The position numbers and the translations under genes were made by a program. From the NCBI RefSeq assembly GCF_007827815.1, contig NZ_VITH01000009.1, positions 62,001-126,000 on the forward strand: 64,000 nucleotides of DNA. The letters run 5' to 3'. Of the stretch, positions 55,726 to 63,735 are shown one piece after another. How positions within the stretch are numbered: the first letter of the stretch is position 1; the number at the start of each line of letters is the position of its first letter. Source of the stretch: Azospirillum brasilense (GTDB taxonomy: Bacteria; Pseudomonadota; Alphaproteobacteria; Azospirillales; Azospirillaceae). The notes beneath the pieces are model-generated. The model did not search any database and had not been told where the DNA came from. It saw only the letters and a program-made list of their open reading frames with translations.

Positions 55726-56714
55726 CGACCCATCTCTCCCGCCGTTCCGTCCTGGCGCTCGGTGCTGCCGGCCTCGCCACGCTCGCCGCTCCGGCGCGGG
55801 CGCAGAACTTTGCGCCGGGCTTGCTTTACGCGGTCGGGCAGAAGTTCGACAAGAGCTTCAACGAGGGCGCCTTCACCGGCGCGGAGCGGTTCAAGGAGGC
55901 CACCGGGGTCGCCTACCGCGACTATCTGCCGGCCAGCACGGCGCAGTTCGAACAGGCGGTGGCCGCCCTGCTCCGCCGCGGCGTGACCGACCTCGCGCTG
56001 ATCGGCTTCTACTACGCAGCCCCGCTCGCCAGCCTCGCGCCGAAACACCCCGCCGTCCGCTTCACCCTCGTCGACGCGGTGGTGGAGGCGCCAAACGTCC
56101 AGTCCGTGACCTTCAAGGAGCAGGAGGGGTCCTTCCTCGTCGGCATGCTGGCGGCCATGGCCTCGCGGACGGGAACCGTCGGCTTCATCGGGGCGCTGGA
56201 CATCCCGCTGATCCGCAAGTTCATCGCCGGCTTCCAGCAGGGCGCCCGCCACGCCCGCCCGGACGTCGGCCTGTTGGTCAATTTCGTCGGCACCACCCCC
56301 GACGCCTTCAACGACCCGACCACCGGGGCCGAGGTGGCGAAGGCCCAGTTCCAGCGCGGTGCCGACGTGGTGTTCGCCGGGGCCGGCGTCTCCAACTTCG
56401 GCATCTTCGCGGCGGCCAAGGACGGCGGGCGTCTCGCCATCGGGGTGGACAGCAACCAGAACCACCTCTACCCGGGCACCATCCTGACCTCGATGCTGAA
56501 GCGGGTGGATCTGGCGGTGGAGCGCGCCTTCGGGGAGGGCCGCAGCGGCACCTGGACCCCCGGCCCGCGCGCCCTCGGGCTGGCCGAGCGCGGCGTCGAT
56601 TACGCGCTGGACGACAACAACCGTGCATTGGTCACCCCCGCCATGAAGGACCGGCTGGAGGAGGCGCGCGAGGCGATCATCCAGGGCCGCATCCGGGTGG
56701 CGGAGGCTTCGTAA
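55722..56714 (+). CDS. BMP/PnrA-family substrate-binding protein
   Basis: A 330-residue periplasmic protein of the basic-membrane-protein (BMP/Med) family, whose members bind nucleosides or related solutes for ABC import. The signal (LSRRSVLALGAAGLATLAAPARAQ) has a twin-arginine-like SRRSVL start. Motifs DKSFNEGAFTGAERF, VTFKEQEGSFLVGMLAA, VGFIGALDIPLIRKF and GVDSNQNHLYPGTILTSMLKR are diagnostic. No permease or ATPase gene is nearby; it would need components encoded elsewhere. Confidence 0.92.
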   Translation: MTTHLSRRSVLALGAAGLATLAAPARAQNFAPGLLYAVGQKFDKSFNEGAFTGAERFKEATGVAYRDYLPASTAQFEQAVAALLRRGVTDLALIGFYYAAPLASLAPKHPAVRFTLVDAVVEAPNVQSVTFKEQEGSFLVGMLAAMASRTGTVGFIGALDIPLIRKFIAGFQQGARHARPDVGLLVNFVGTTPDAFNDPTTGAEVAKAQFQRGADVVFAGAGVSNFGIFAAAKDGGRLAIGVDSNQNHLYPGTILTSMLKRVDLAVERAFGEGRSGTWTPGPRALGLAERGVDYALDDNNRALVTPAMKDRLEEAREAIIQGRIRVAEAS

Positions 56715-56721
56715 AACCGTC

Positions 56722-57906
56722 TCAGGCGTATTGCGGCTCGACCCCGACGGCGAAGCTCAGGTCGGCGCCGCGCAGGGTCTCCGCCGTGGCGCGGATGCGC
56801 GTCAGGTCGGTGCCGTGCAGGATGGCGCGGGCGAGGCTGGTGTCGCGCAGGTCGGCGCCGGTCAGGCTGGCCTCGGCGAGGTTGGTCGGCCACAGGCGGC
56901 TGCCGTCCCCGGCGAGGTCCACCGGGCGCAGCCGCGCCCGCCACAGCTTCGCCCCCGCCAGATTGGCGCCGCGCAGGTTGCAGCCGGACAGGTCGGCGCT
57001 GGTGAAGTCCGCTTCGCGCAGGTCGCAGTAGGACAGGTCCGCCATGACCAGCTTCGCCCCGGAGAAATCCGCCCCGCGCAGCCCGCAAAAGCGCATCACG
57101 CTGCCGGCCAGAAGCTGGTTGGCGAAGTTGTAGCCGCGCAGGTCGACGCGCTGCATCTCCAGCCTCAGGCCGGCGGCGGCGTTGCGCTCGACCCAGAGCT
57201 GGTGGGCGGAAATGCTGTCGGCCATCCGCCCGGCGAGGCTGACCAGTCCGGTGCCGTCCACGTCGATGCCGCGCCGCTCCAGCGTCTGGCGCAGCTCGTC
57301 GTCCAGCCGGGCGCCGCACAGCAGGGCGCCCTGCATCTCCACCCGCTCCATCACCGCGCCGATCAGATTGGCGCCGATCAGGATCGTCCCGGTCATGTCG
57401 CTGCCGGAAAAGGTCGCTCCGGCCATGTCGCAGCCGGAAAAGTCGCATTGCGCCAGACGGGCGTCGGACAGAATGGCGCGGGCCATCTTGGAGCCGATGA
57501 AGGTGGTGCTGCCGTCGGCGTTGCCCGCCGGCTTGCGCTCGTCGGCTCCCAGCATCATGCCCTTGCGCAGGTCGGCGCCGCGCAGGTTCGCCTCCTCCAG
57601 CGTGGCGCCCTCCACCCGCGCGCCGCGCAGATCGGCGCTTTCCAGGGACGCGCCGGTGAGTTCGGCCTTCGACAGGTCGGCGCCGAACAGATCGGTGCGC
57701 GACAGGTCGGCGCCGGTCAGCCGGGCGCTGCTCAGGTTCGCCCCGCTGAGCTTGGCGCTGCTGAGGTTGATGCGGCGCAGGCCCAGGCCCGACAGGTTGT
57801 GAAAGCTGAGGTCGGCGCAACGGCCCTTCATGCTGGGGTCGCGCGTCAGCCACTGCTGATGCCGGACCAGCGCGTTGCGGATCGCCCTCAGATATCGCTC
57901 TTCCAC
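56722..57906 (-). CDS. Pentapeptide-repeat protein
   Basis: A 394-residue protein dominated by pentapeptide repeats of the A(D/N)LXX type (for example GANLSSARLTGADLSRTDL, GADFSGAKLVMADLSYCDL), giving two right-handed quadrilateral beta-helix blocks (about 30-200 and 265-385). They are separated by a non-repeat segment (LRQTLERRGIDVDGTGLVSLAGR). Several TFIGSK/ILIGAN variants lie in the first block. No signal or membrane helix. A GTG start at 57906 with GGAG upstream fits better than the longer frame to 58008, but the start is uncertain. It is convergent with the BMP gene (7-bp gap). Confidence 0.85.
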   Translation of the reverse strand: MEERYLRAIRNALVRHQQWLTRDPSMKGRCADLSFHNLSGLGLRRINLSSAKLSGANLSSARLTGADLSRTDLFGADLSKAELTGASLESADLRGARVEGATLEEANLRGADLRKGMMLGADERKPAGNADGSTTFIGSKMARAILSDARLAQCDFSGCDMAGATFSGSDMTGTILIGANLIGAVMERVEMQGALLCGARLDDELRQTLERRGIDVDGTGLVSLAGRMADSISAHQLWVERNAAAGLRLEMQRVDLRGYNFANQLLAGSVMRFCGLRGADFSGAKLVMADLSYCDLREADFTSADLSGCNLRGANLAGAKLWRARLRPVDLAGDGSRLWPTNLAEASLTGADLRDTSLARAILHGTDLTRIRATAETLRGADLSFAVGVEPQYA

Positions 57907-58035
57907 GTGCGACGTCTCCGCGCCGTCCGGCCGTCTCCACCGGCATCGCACGCCGGTTGAACGTTCGGGACCCTTGCCACGCTGGGATGTTACCAGAGCC
58001 GTCGGCAAAAAGCGAAAGCCCTGATCCGCCGCACT

Positions 58036-58788
58036 TCAGCGCAGCGTGTCGGTCAGACGCGCGCCCCGCGATGCCATCATGTAGAGGCCCATATGGTGCG
58101 CCGGCTCCTGCGGGTGGGCGGCCGTCTCCGGCAGGCCAAGCTCCTCCGCGACCTCCGCCGGCAGATCGTAGGTGGCGCAGCCCGGCTCGTAGACCACCAC
58201 GTCCTTCAGCGTCGGCATCATGCCGTGGTTGCGCGCGGACAGCAGGGTCAGGACGAAATCCATCACGCAGACGTCGGTGCAGATGCCGACCGTGACGACC
58301 GACACCAGCCGGTTGCCGTTGACCCAGTCCACCAGCCGGTTGCGCCCGGCCTTGCCGGCCGCGCCCAACTCGGTCGCACCGATGAAGAAATTGATGCAGT
58401 CCTTGGCGATCAGGGTGGCCGACGGCTCCGACTCGAGCCAAGCCAGTTCGGACACCAGTTCGTCATGGCCGGTGCCGACCAGGCAGTGCGGGGGATAGGG
58501 CGGCTCCGGCCTGTCCGGGTCGTGACGGTCCAGGGAAACGCAGATCGGCCAGCCGGCCCCGGCGAAGCGGCGGGCCAGCCGGTCCGTCTCGGCGATCATG
58601 CGCTCCACCTGGGCGTTCGGCGCCGCCGGGGCGAGCGGACCGCAACCGACGGCGGCGAACCCCTTCACCTCGTCGATGATCACCAGCCCGGTGCCCCCGG
58701 CCGGCATGGCGTAATCGCCGAGAGCCACCGGAAAGGTGCGGCGGATGGTGTCCAGCGCCTCGTCGCTGCGAGTCATCAGGTCCAGCAT
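58036..58788 (-). CDS. Isochorismatase-family cysteine hydrolase
   Basis: A 250-residue hydrolase of the nicotinamidase/isochorismatase fold. Catalytic residues are Asp39 in VIIDEVKGF, the Lys in LIAKDCINFF and the Cys in GICTDVCVMDF, with a cis-peptide-type loop before it. The wide SLDRHDPDRPEPPYPPH loop carries possible metal-binding His/Asp residues, which favours nicotinamidase-like amide hydrolysis over isochorismate cleavage. The start at 58788 follows GGGAGGACCC. A symmetrical site lies 29-66 bp upstream. Confidence 0.88.
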   Translation of the reverse strand: MLDLMTRSDEALDTIRRTFPVALGDYAMPAGGTGLVIIDEVKGFAAVGCGPLAPAAPNAQVERMIAETDRLARRFAGAGWPICVSLDRHDPDRPEPPYPPHCLVGTGHDELVSELAWLESEPSATLIAKDCINFFIGATELGAAGKAGRNRLVDWVNGNRLVSVVTVGICTDVCVMDFVLTLLSARNHGMMPTLKDVVVYEPGCATYDLPAEVAEELGLPETAAHPQEPAHHMGLYMMASRGARLTDTLR

Positions 58789-58816
58789 GGGTCCTCCCTT
58801 CAAACGGTGGAAATGT

Positions 58817-58854
58817 CAGTCCTGTGACCAGGGGTGCGCAACATTTCAGGACTG
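58817..58854. promoter_or_regulatory. Long-spaced inverted repeat upstream of the isochorismatase-like gene
   Basis: CAGTCCTG (58817-58824) and its exact complement CAGGACTG (58847-58854), centres 30 bp apart. Each is preceded by one half of a second inverted pair: AAATGT at 58811-58816 and ACATTT at 58841-58846. Three helical turns between centres would suit a dimeric or tetrameric regulator. The shared region also serves the divergent 59068 gene. Confidence 0.45.
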
Positions 58855-59067
58855 TGTCCAAGCACTGCGACATTGTGGCCGAACGCTTGCGCATGGGTCA
58901 GAAAAGATCAATGGAATTCAGGCCGAACGACCTGTTGTTGCAATCGCGAGACATATTCCTGTCTGCATCCACCGGCCCATGCGACGGAATACCGCAATGC
59001 CAAGCGGTAAAACCCGGTCCTCAATGAAGACAACGCGAAGCTTCCGCCGCAACCATAAGGTACACCA

Positions 59068-59628
59068 ATGGTTCTATCGGCCGAGTTCCTGGGCATGCTT
59101 CTGCTGGTCACCAGCGCCGCGGCGCTCGGCCTGTCCATCGTCATCGACGTCGGGCAGATCACGTCGGAGAAGGCGCGCCAGACCATGATGATGCGCCAGC
59201 ACGACCGGAAGAAGACCGCGCTGGGCGAATGGAGCCGCAAGCTGGAGCAGCGGCAGGAGGAGATGACCGCCTTCCTGGCCCGCACCACCGAATGCAACGG
59301 GCGGCGGCAGAAGGCGCTGTCGGAAATCCGGGCGCTGGAACTCACCAAGGTGGAGTTCGTCCACGAGCTGGGGGACGGCGAGGAGGCCAGCGCCTTCTGG
59401 GTCCGGCTGACCGTGCAGGACGAATTCCCCGCCATCGAACGGCGCGACGTGATCTTCGCCCGCCAGATCTGGAGCTATTCGAACGTCGCCCATGTCTGGA
59501 CCTATTCGGCCGATCAGGCTGCGGCGATGGCGCGCGTCGCCTTCACCGTGAAGAACGGCGTCCTGCCGACCATGGTCGTCCCGCTCGCCCATGCCCCCGA
59601 CCCCGACGCGCAAGGAGAGGCGGCATGA
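59068..59628 (+). CDS. Membrane-anchored coiled-coil protein, first of a look-alike pair
   Basis: A 186-residue protein with one N-terminal membrane helix (FLGMLLLVTSAAALGLSIVI, about 7-27), a charged coiled-coil segment (about 35-90, SEKARQTMMMRQHDRKKTALGEWSRKLEQRQEEM) and a C-terminal soluble domain of about 90 residues (ASAFWVRLTVQDEFPAIERRDV, IWSYSNVAHVWTYSADQAAAMARVAF). I know no family. It overlaps the next gene by 4 bp, and that product has the same layout. Confidence 0.8.
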   Translation: MVLSAEFLGMLLLVTSAAALGLSIVIDVGQITSEKARQTMMMRQHDRKKTALGEWSRKLEQRQEEMTAFLARTTECNGRRQKALSEIRALELTKVEFVHELGDGEEASAFWVRLTVQDEFPAIERRDVIFARQIWSYSNVAHVWTYSADQAAAMARVAFTVKNGVLPTMVVPLAHAPDPDAQGEAA

Positions 59629-60233
59629 CCGGGATGATGCTCTACCTCAGCCTCGGGCTGATGGTGCTGACGGTGCTGTCCAACCGCTACTGGCGGCGCC
59701 AGTTGGAGGGGTTGCGGCAGGGCCAGCTGCGCATCCGCGAGAAGATGGAGGAAGTTGGGAAGGACGTGGAGGACATCGCCAACGCCTATTCCCAGATTAC
59801 CCAGAAGCACGCCGAGGCCGAGAAGCGCGCCCTGAAGGCGGAGCAGGACATGCAGGCCGCCCTGAACGAACTGGAGGCGCGGCAGGCGGCACCGGTCGTG
59901 CGCTATCACGTCTTCGACCGCTCCGAGCCCCGTCCGGGCCGCTTCTGGGAGGCCGCGGTGCGCCACGTGCCGAGCGACGCGACGGTGATGACGGGGCAGC
60001 GCGGCTGGATGGGCATCCGCCGCTGCCTCCTGACCGCCGAAACGGAACGGGAGGTGCGCGAGCGCGTCAGCGCCCGCTACCCGCGCAAGGCGGGATTCCA
60101 GGTGTTGGAGGTGGTGCCCTGCCGGGTCGCCGGCCTGTCGGTGAACCGCATCCCCGAACTCAGCACCTTCCGGCGCTCCGCCCCGCCGGAGGAAGCAGCG
60201 CGCGCTCCCCGCCGGGCCGCCGCCGGCCGTTGA
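59625..60233 (+). CDS. Membrane-anchored coiled-coil protein, second of a look-alike pair
   Basis: A 202-residue protein: N-terminal membrane helix (MLYLSLGLMVLTVLS), a long coiled coil (about 25-95, EGLRQGQLRIREKMEEVGKDVEDI then AEAEKRALKAEQDMQAALNELEAR), a soluble domain (VVRYHVFDRSEP, RFWEAAVRHV, CLLTAETEREVRERVSARYPRKAGFQVLEV) and a basic tail. It shares architecture with the preceding gene and faint similarity in the C-terminal domain (an FW strand, then a helix beginning SADQA/TAETE). The two may form a hetero-oligomer at the inner membrane. Function unknown. Confidence 0.8.
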   Translation: MTGMMLYLSLGLMVLTVLSNRYWRRQLEGLRQGQLRIREKMEEVGKDVEDIANAYSQITQKHAEAEKRALKAEQDMQAALNELEARQAAPVVRYHVFDRSEPRPGRFWEAAVRHVPSDATVMTGQRGWMGIRRCLLTAETEREVRERVSARYPRKAGFQVLEVVPCRVAGLSVNRIPELSTFRRSAPPEEAARAPRRAAAGR

Positions 60234-60247
60234 CGGGCATCCGGCCC

Positions 60248-60275
60248 GCGGGGAAAGGGCGGCGCCCCTCCCCGC
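60248..60275. terminator. Possible bidirectional hairpin between convergent genes
   Basis: GCGGGG pairs with CCCCGC, and inside it GGGC pairs with GCCC, leaving a small asymmetric bulge. It lies in the 71-bp gap between the second coiled-coil gene and galU. No T-run on either strand, so termination is only inferred from place. Confidence 0.4.
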
Positions 60276-60304
60276 AAGCCGAATGCCTCATCAGCGCTTC
60301 CGCG

Positions 60305-61174
60305 TCAGCAGTACTTGCGCAGCATGTCGCGGACCTTGTCCGCCATGTCCGGACGGCGCAGCGCGTGGGCCAGCGTGGCCTCGATGAAGCCGACCTTGTC
60401 GCCGCAGTCGTAACGGGTGCCTTCGAAGCGCAGGCCATGGAACGGCTGCGTGCCGATCAGCTTGGCCATGGCGTCGGTCAGCTGGATCTCGTTGCCGGCG
60501 CCGCGCTGCTGCTTTTCCAGATGATCGAACACCTCCGGCTGCAGGATGTAGCGGCCGATGATGGACAGGGTGGAGGGCGCCTCTTCCGGCTTCGGCTTCT
60601 CGACGAGGCCGCGCACGGTGGCCAGACGGCCGTCGTCCTTCTCCACGTCCAGGATGCCGTAGCTGCTGGTCCGCTCGCGCGGGACGTCCACGACGGCGAC
60701 GATGTTGCCGCCCACTTCGTTGTAGGCGTCGACCATCTGCTTCAGGCAGGGGGTGTCGCCCTGGACGAAGTCGTCGGGCAGGACGATGGCGAAGGGATCG
60801 TTGCCGATCACCGCCCGCGCGCACCACACCGCGTGGCCGAGGCCCAGCGGGACCTGCTGGCGCGTGTAGAAGCAGCGGCCCGGCGCGATCTCGCTGTGGC
60901 GCACCACATCGAGGGCATCCTGCTTGCCGCGCTCCTCAAGGGTGCGGTTCAGCTCCGTGTCGGTGTCGAAATGGTCTTCGATGGCGCGCTTGCTGCGGCC
61001 CGTGACGAACACAAAATCCTCGATGCCGGCGGCCCGCGCCTCTTCCACGGCATGCTGAAGCAGAGGCCGATCGACCAAAGGCAGCATTTCCTTTGGAATC
61101 GCCTTGGTCGCCGGCAGAAAGCGCGTACCGAGACCGGCGACGGGGAACACCACCTTGCGCACAGGCTTTCGCAT
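60305..61174 (-). CDS. galU: UTP-glucose-1-phosphate uridylyltransferase
   Basis: A 289-residue nucleotidyltransferase that makes UDP-glucose for exopolysaccharide, LPS and osmoadaptation. Motifs are the nucleotide loop VFPVAGLGTRFLPATKAIPKEM, PLVDRPLLQHAVEEA, LPDDFVQG, GLVEKPKPEEAPS and the GNEIQLTDAM stretch. The ATG at 61174 begins the usual RKVVFPVAG start; the longer frame adds unconserved residues. It is monocistronic, with a promoter candidate just upstream. Confidence 0.96.
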   Translation of the reverse strand: MRKPVRKVVFPVAGLGTRFLPATKAIPKEMLPLVDRPLLQHAVEEARAAGIEDFVFVTGRSKRAIEDHFDTDTELNRTLEERGKQDALDVVRHSEIAPGRCFYTRQQVPLGLGHAVWCARAVIGNDPFAIVLPDDFVQGDTPCLKQMVDAYNEVGGNIVAVVDVPRERTSSYGILDVEKDDGRLATVRGLVEKPKPEEAPSTLSIIGRYILQPEVFDHLEKQQRGAGNEIQLTDAMAKLIGTQPFHGLRFEGTRYDCGDKVGFIEATLAHALRRPDMADKVRDMLRKYC

Positions 61175-61208
61175 TGGGGTTCTCTTGTGGTTGCTTGAGG
61201 AAATACTT

Positions 61209-61238
61209 CGAATATGGAGACGATTCGCAGATTTGCAA
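61209..61238 (-). promoter_or_regulatory. Promoter candidate for galU
   Basis: Minus strand: TTGCAA (61238-61233), an 18-base spacer, TATTCG (61214-61209). A start near 61202 would give a leader of about 28 bases. The region is AT-rich relative to its surroundings. Confidence 0.4.
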
Positions 61239-61307
61239 AACGCTCGTCCAGCTTTCTGCCACAGGCAATTCGGTGACGCAACTCCCCTTCCGTAACCCGG
61301 CAAAAGG

Positions 61308-62045
61308 TTAGTTGCGCAGCAGCAAATCCTTCGCTTGGTTGATCTTGGCTGCCAAATAGGTGGACCCCCCATGATCTGGATGCACTTTCATCATCAGCCG
61401 TCGGTGGGCGTCCTTTACCTGTTCGGGTGTGGCTCCGGGCGACAACCCCAAAATATCATAGGCCTCGTCACGGGTCATAGAACCGCCGCCACCGCGGCCG
61501 CCACTGTCCTTCGAACCGGAATTGTTTGACGACCCAGCAGATTGTTCCTCCGCCGTCTGCCAGCCGGGATGGGAACGCTCCAGCCACGCTTCCAGGACGG
61601 AGGCCGATTGGGGATCGTCGCGCCGGCACTCCTCCAGCAGCGCCAGCACCTGCCCCAGCGTCAGCGACTCCAGCGTCCGCCCACGCCACGGCCCGTGCAA
61701 AACCTCTCCTGCCATCGCCCCGGTGTCGTGCTGCAGCGTCATCCGCAGATAGAGCGTCTCGATCTGCGAGGTCTGCCCGCCGCTTGCCGCTCCGTAGGAC
61801 GCGGGGCGGAAAGCGTCGCGCAACGTCCGCCAGCGCGTCAGCAGCGGAAAGGCCAGCGCCCCCAGCATCATGGCGGTGCCCAGCCGCCCGGTCAGAGTGA
61901 GCACGACGACCGTCACCGCCGCCAGCGCGATTCCGCCATAGCGCACCGCGGTGGCGAGCGTCCTCGGGTCCGCGGACACGAAGACGCGGGCCAGCATGGC
62001 GAGACCGGCCACCAGCGCGATGCCCAGGAGGAAAAACCCAAACAT
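61308..62045 (-). CDS. Membrane protein with C-terminal J domain
   Basis: A 245-residue protein. Two or three membrane helices are in the N-terminal 75 residues, a cytoplasmic helical domain lies in 95-160, and a Gly/Ser-rich linker leads to a J domain (about 188-245, [36 protein letters not shown]) with the HPD tripeptide that stimulates DnaK. The J domain at the C-terminus of a membrane anchor would recruit DnaK to the inner membrane. It lies 33 bp behind the VWA-domain gene on the same strand. Confidence 0.92.
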   Translation of the reverse strand: MFGFFLLGIALVAGLAMLARVFVSADPRTLATAVRYGGIALAAVTVVVLTLTGRLGTAMMLGALAFPLLTRWRTLRDAFRPASYGAASGGQTSQIETLYLRMTLQHDTGAMAGEVLHGPWRGRTLESLTLGQVLALLEECRRDDPQSASVLEAWLERSHPGWQTAEEQSAGSSNNSGSKDSGGRGGGGSMTRDEAYDILGLSPGATPEQVKDAHRRLMMKVHPDHGGSTYLAAKINQAKDLLLRN

Positions 62046-62078
62046 CCCGCTCTGTTCCTTCCCTAGCCGAATCCTGCC

Positions 62079-62825
62079 CTATGATGCATGGCTTTGCCCG
62101 CCGCGTCCCCCCTGACCGTTGCCAAGCTGGCTGGTGAGCAGCCGCACCGCGTCGCCCCGCCCGCGGCTGTAATGCTCCAGCGCCGCCCGGCCGCCCGCCG
62201 CGTAGACGGCAACCGCGCTCAGCAGATCCCGCAATTGCTGCGCGGAGGAGCCGTCGAACGGGCAATAGGCGCCGCCGCTGAGCCGCGCGATGGTCTGGAA
62301 AGCGCGCTTGGCGATCAGGTCCCCACGCTCGTGGAAGATGAAGACCGGGACGCCGAGCAACCCCAACTGGCCCGCCTGATGGGCGAGCTGATCGACGTCC
62401 TCCTCCATGCAGTCGCCGACGAAGACCAGCGCGTTGACCTTGCGGTCCCGCGTCTGCTTGATGCAATGCCCCAGCACACGCGTGATCTGGGTCTGCCCGG
62501 CCATGCAGGACACCGCGGTCATCCGCCGCAGCAGGTCCTGCGCGTTGCCAACCCACGGGCTGGCTTGGCATTCACGGAATCCCCGGTAGTAGACGAGCTG
62601 GATATCCAGCCCGCCCAGCGCGGAGGTCGCCTGGAACATCTCGCCCTGGATCTGGCAGGCGCGGTCCCAGGTCGGCTCGCGGCTGGCCGTGGCGTCCATG
62701 GCGAACATCAGCCGCCCGCGCGGCCCCCCCGTCGCCCGCGGCAGGGCCGCCACGCGGCTCAGGAAATCATCCACCTCGCTCTGCGTGGACCGCTGCTGCG
62801 CCGGGAGATTGTCGCGTTCAGCCAT
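62079..62825 (-). CDS. VWA-domain protein
   Basis: A 248-residue soluble protein. The von Willebrand A fold is marked by LMFAMDATASREP (a MIDAS-like D-x-T-x-S metal site), FVGDCMEED and VPVFIFHERGD. The N-terminal AERDNLPAQQRSTQSEVDDFLSRV helix and a Gly-rich tail flank it. The start at 62825 was chosen because AAGGG sits nine bases upstream; ATGs at 62834 and further up are possible. It is the first gene of a pair with the membrane J-domain protein, suggesting that they act in one process, perhaps protein complex assembly. Confidence 0.85.
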   Translation of the reverse strand: MAERDNLPAQQRSTQSEVDDFLSRVAALPRATGGPRGRLMFAMDATASREPTWDRACQIQGEMFQATSALGGLDIQLVYYRGFRECQASPWVGNAQDLLRRMTAVSCMAGQTQITRVLGHCIKQTRDRKVNALVFVGDCMEEDVDQLAHQAGQLGLLGVPVFIFHERGDLIAKRAFQTIARLSGGAYCPFDGSSAQQLRDLLSAVAVYAAGGRAALEHYSRGRGDAVRLLTSQLGNGQGGRGGQSHAS

Positions 62826-63021
62826 TGCACGCATCCCTTCGCCACGGTGAGTCGTCATTCCGTACAGATGGGCGGCGCGGCGGCATGGGTCCAGACTCGT
62901 CCATCCAGACTTCGTCCACGGCGCCGCCCGTTGGGCAACAGGCCGCGCGCCGATAGGGTTCCGCGGCGCAACACCGCCGGCGGGCTTGCCCCTCCCCCCG
63001 CGCCGTGCTTGGGTGGCGCCC

Positions 63022-63732
63022 ATGAGCGACGCCGGCACCACCTTCACCCCCACCACGCTGCGCGACCGGATCCTGCACGAGGATTCGGACGTCTTCATCA
63101 TCGACAAGCCCGCCGGGCTGGCCGTGCACAAGGCCGGGCGGATCACCGACCATCTCGACCTCTACCTGCCTTTCCTGGCGGAGGGGGACGGCACGCCGCC
63201 GCGGCTGGCCCACCGGCTGGACCGCGACACGGCGGGCTGCCTCGTGCTCGGCCGGTCGCTCTGGGCGCTGAAGCGGCTGGGCGACATGTTCGCCGCCGGC
63301 CATGTCGAGAAGACCTACTGGGCGGTCAGCGAGGGCATTCCGGAGGCGGCGGAAGGAGTCATCGACTTCCCGCTGCTGAAGCTGCTGAACCCCGGCGCCT
63401 GGAACATCGTGACGCACCCCACCGGCCAGCCCGCCGTCACCGAGTACAAGGTCCTGGGAACCGGCAACGGGCGGGCCTGGCTGGAGCTGCGGCCGCGGAC
63501 CGGGCGCACCCACCAGCTCCGCGTCCACAGCGCGGCCATCGGCTGCCCGCTGGTGGGAGAGCCCTATTACGGTCCGGTGCGCGTGCCGCCGGGAAACCTG
63601 CACCTGCTGGCGCGGTCGGTCACCTTCACCATGGCCTTCGACCGCGAACCGGTCACCGCCGTGGCGCCGCCCCCGCCGCACATGCGCGACGCGCTGGCCG
63701 CCTGCGGCTGGACGGAGCAAAGCGGGGCGTAA
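63022..63732 (+). CDS. RluA-family pseudouridine synthase
   Basis: A 236-residue RNA-modifying enzyme that isomerises uridine in rRNA or tRNA. The catalytic Asp lies in HRLDRDTAGCLV, with the family's TGRTHQLRVH and GEPYYG motifs following. There is no S4 domain, so it belongs to the short RluA branch. The start at 63022 (MSDAGTT) fits homologues better than 62986. It is convergent with the next gene (3-bp gap). Confidence 0.92.
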   Translation: MSDAGTTFTPTTLRDRILHEDSDVFIIDKPAGLAVHKAGRITDHLDLYLPFLAEGDGTPPRLAHRLDRDTAGCLVLGRSLWALKRLGDMFAAGHVEKTYWAVSEGIPEAAEGVIDFPLLKLLNPGAWNIVTHPTGQPAVTEYKVLGTGNGRAWLELRPRTGRTHQLRVHSAAIGCPLVGEPYYGPVRVPPGNLHLLARSVTFTMAFDREPVTAVAPPPPHMRDALAACGWTEQSGA

Positions 63733-63735
63733 GGG

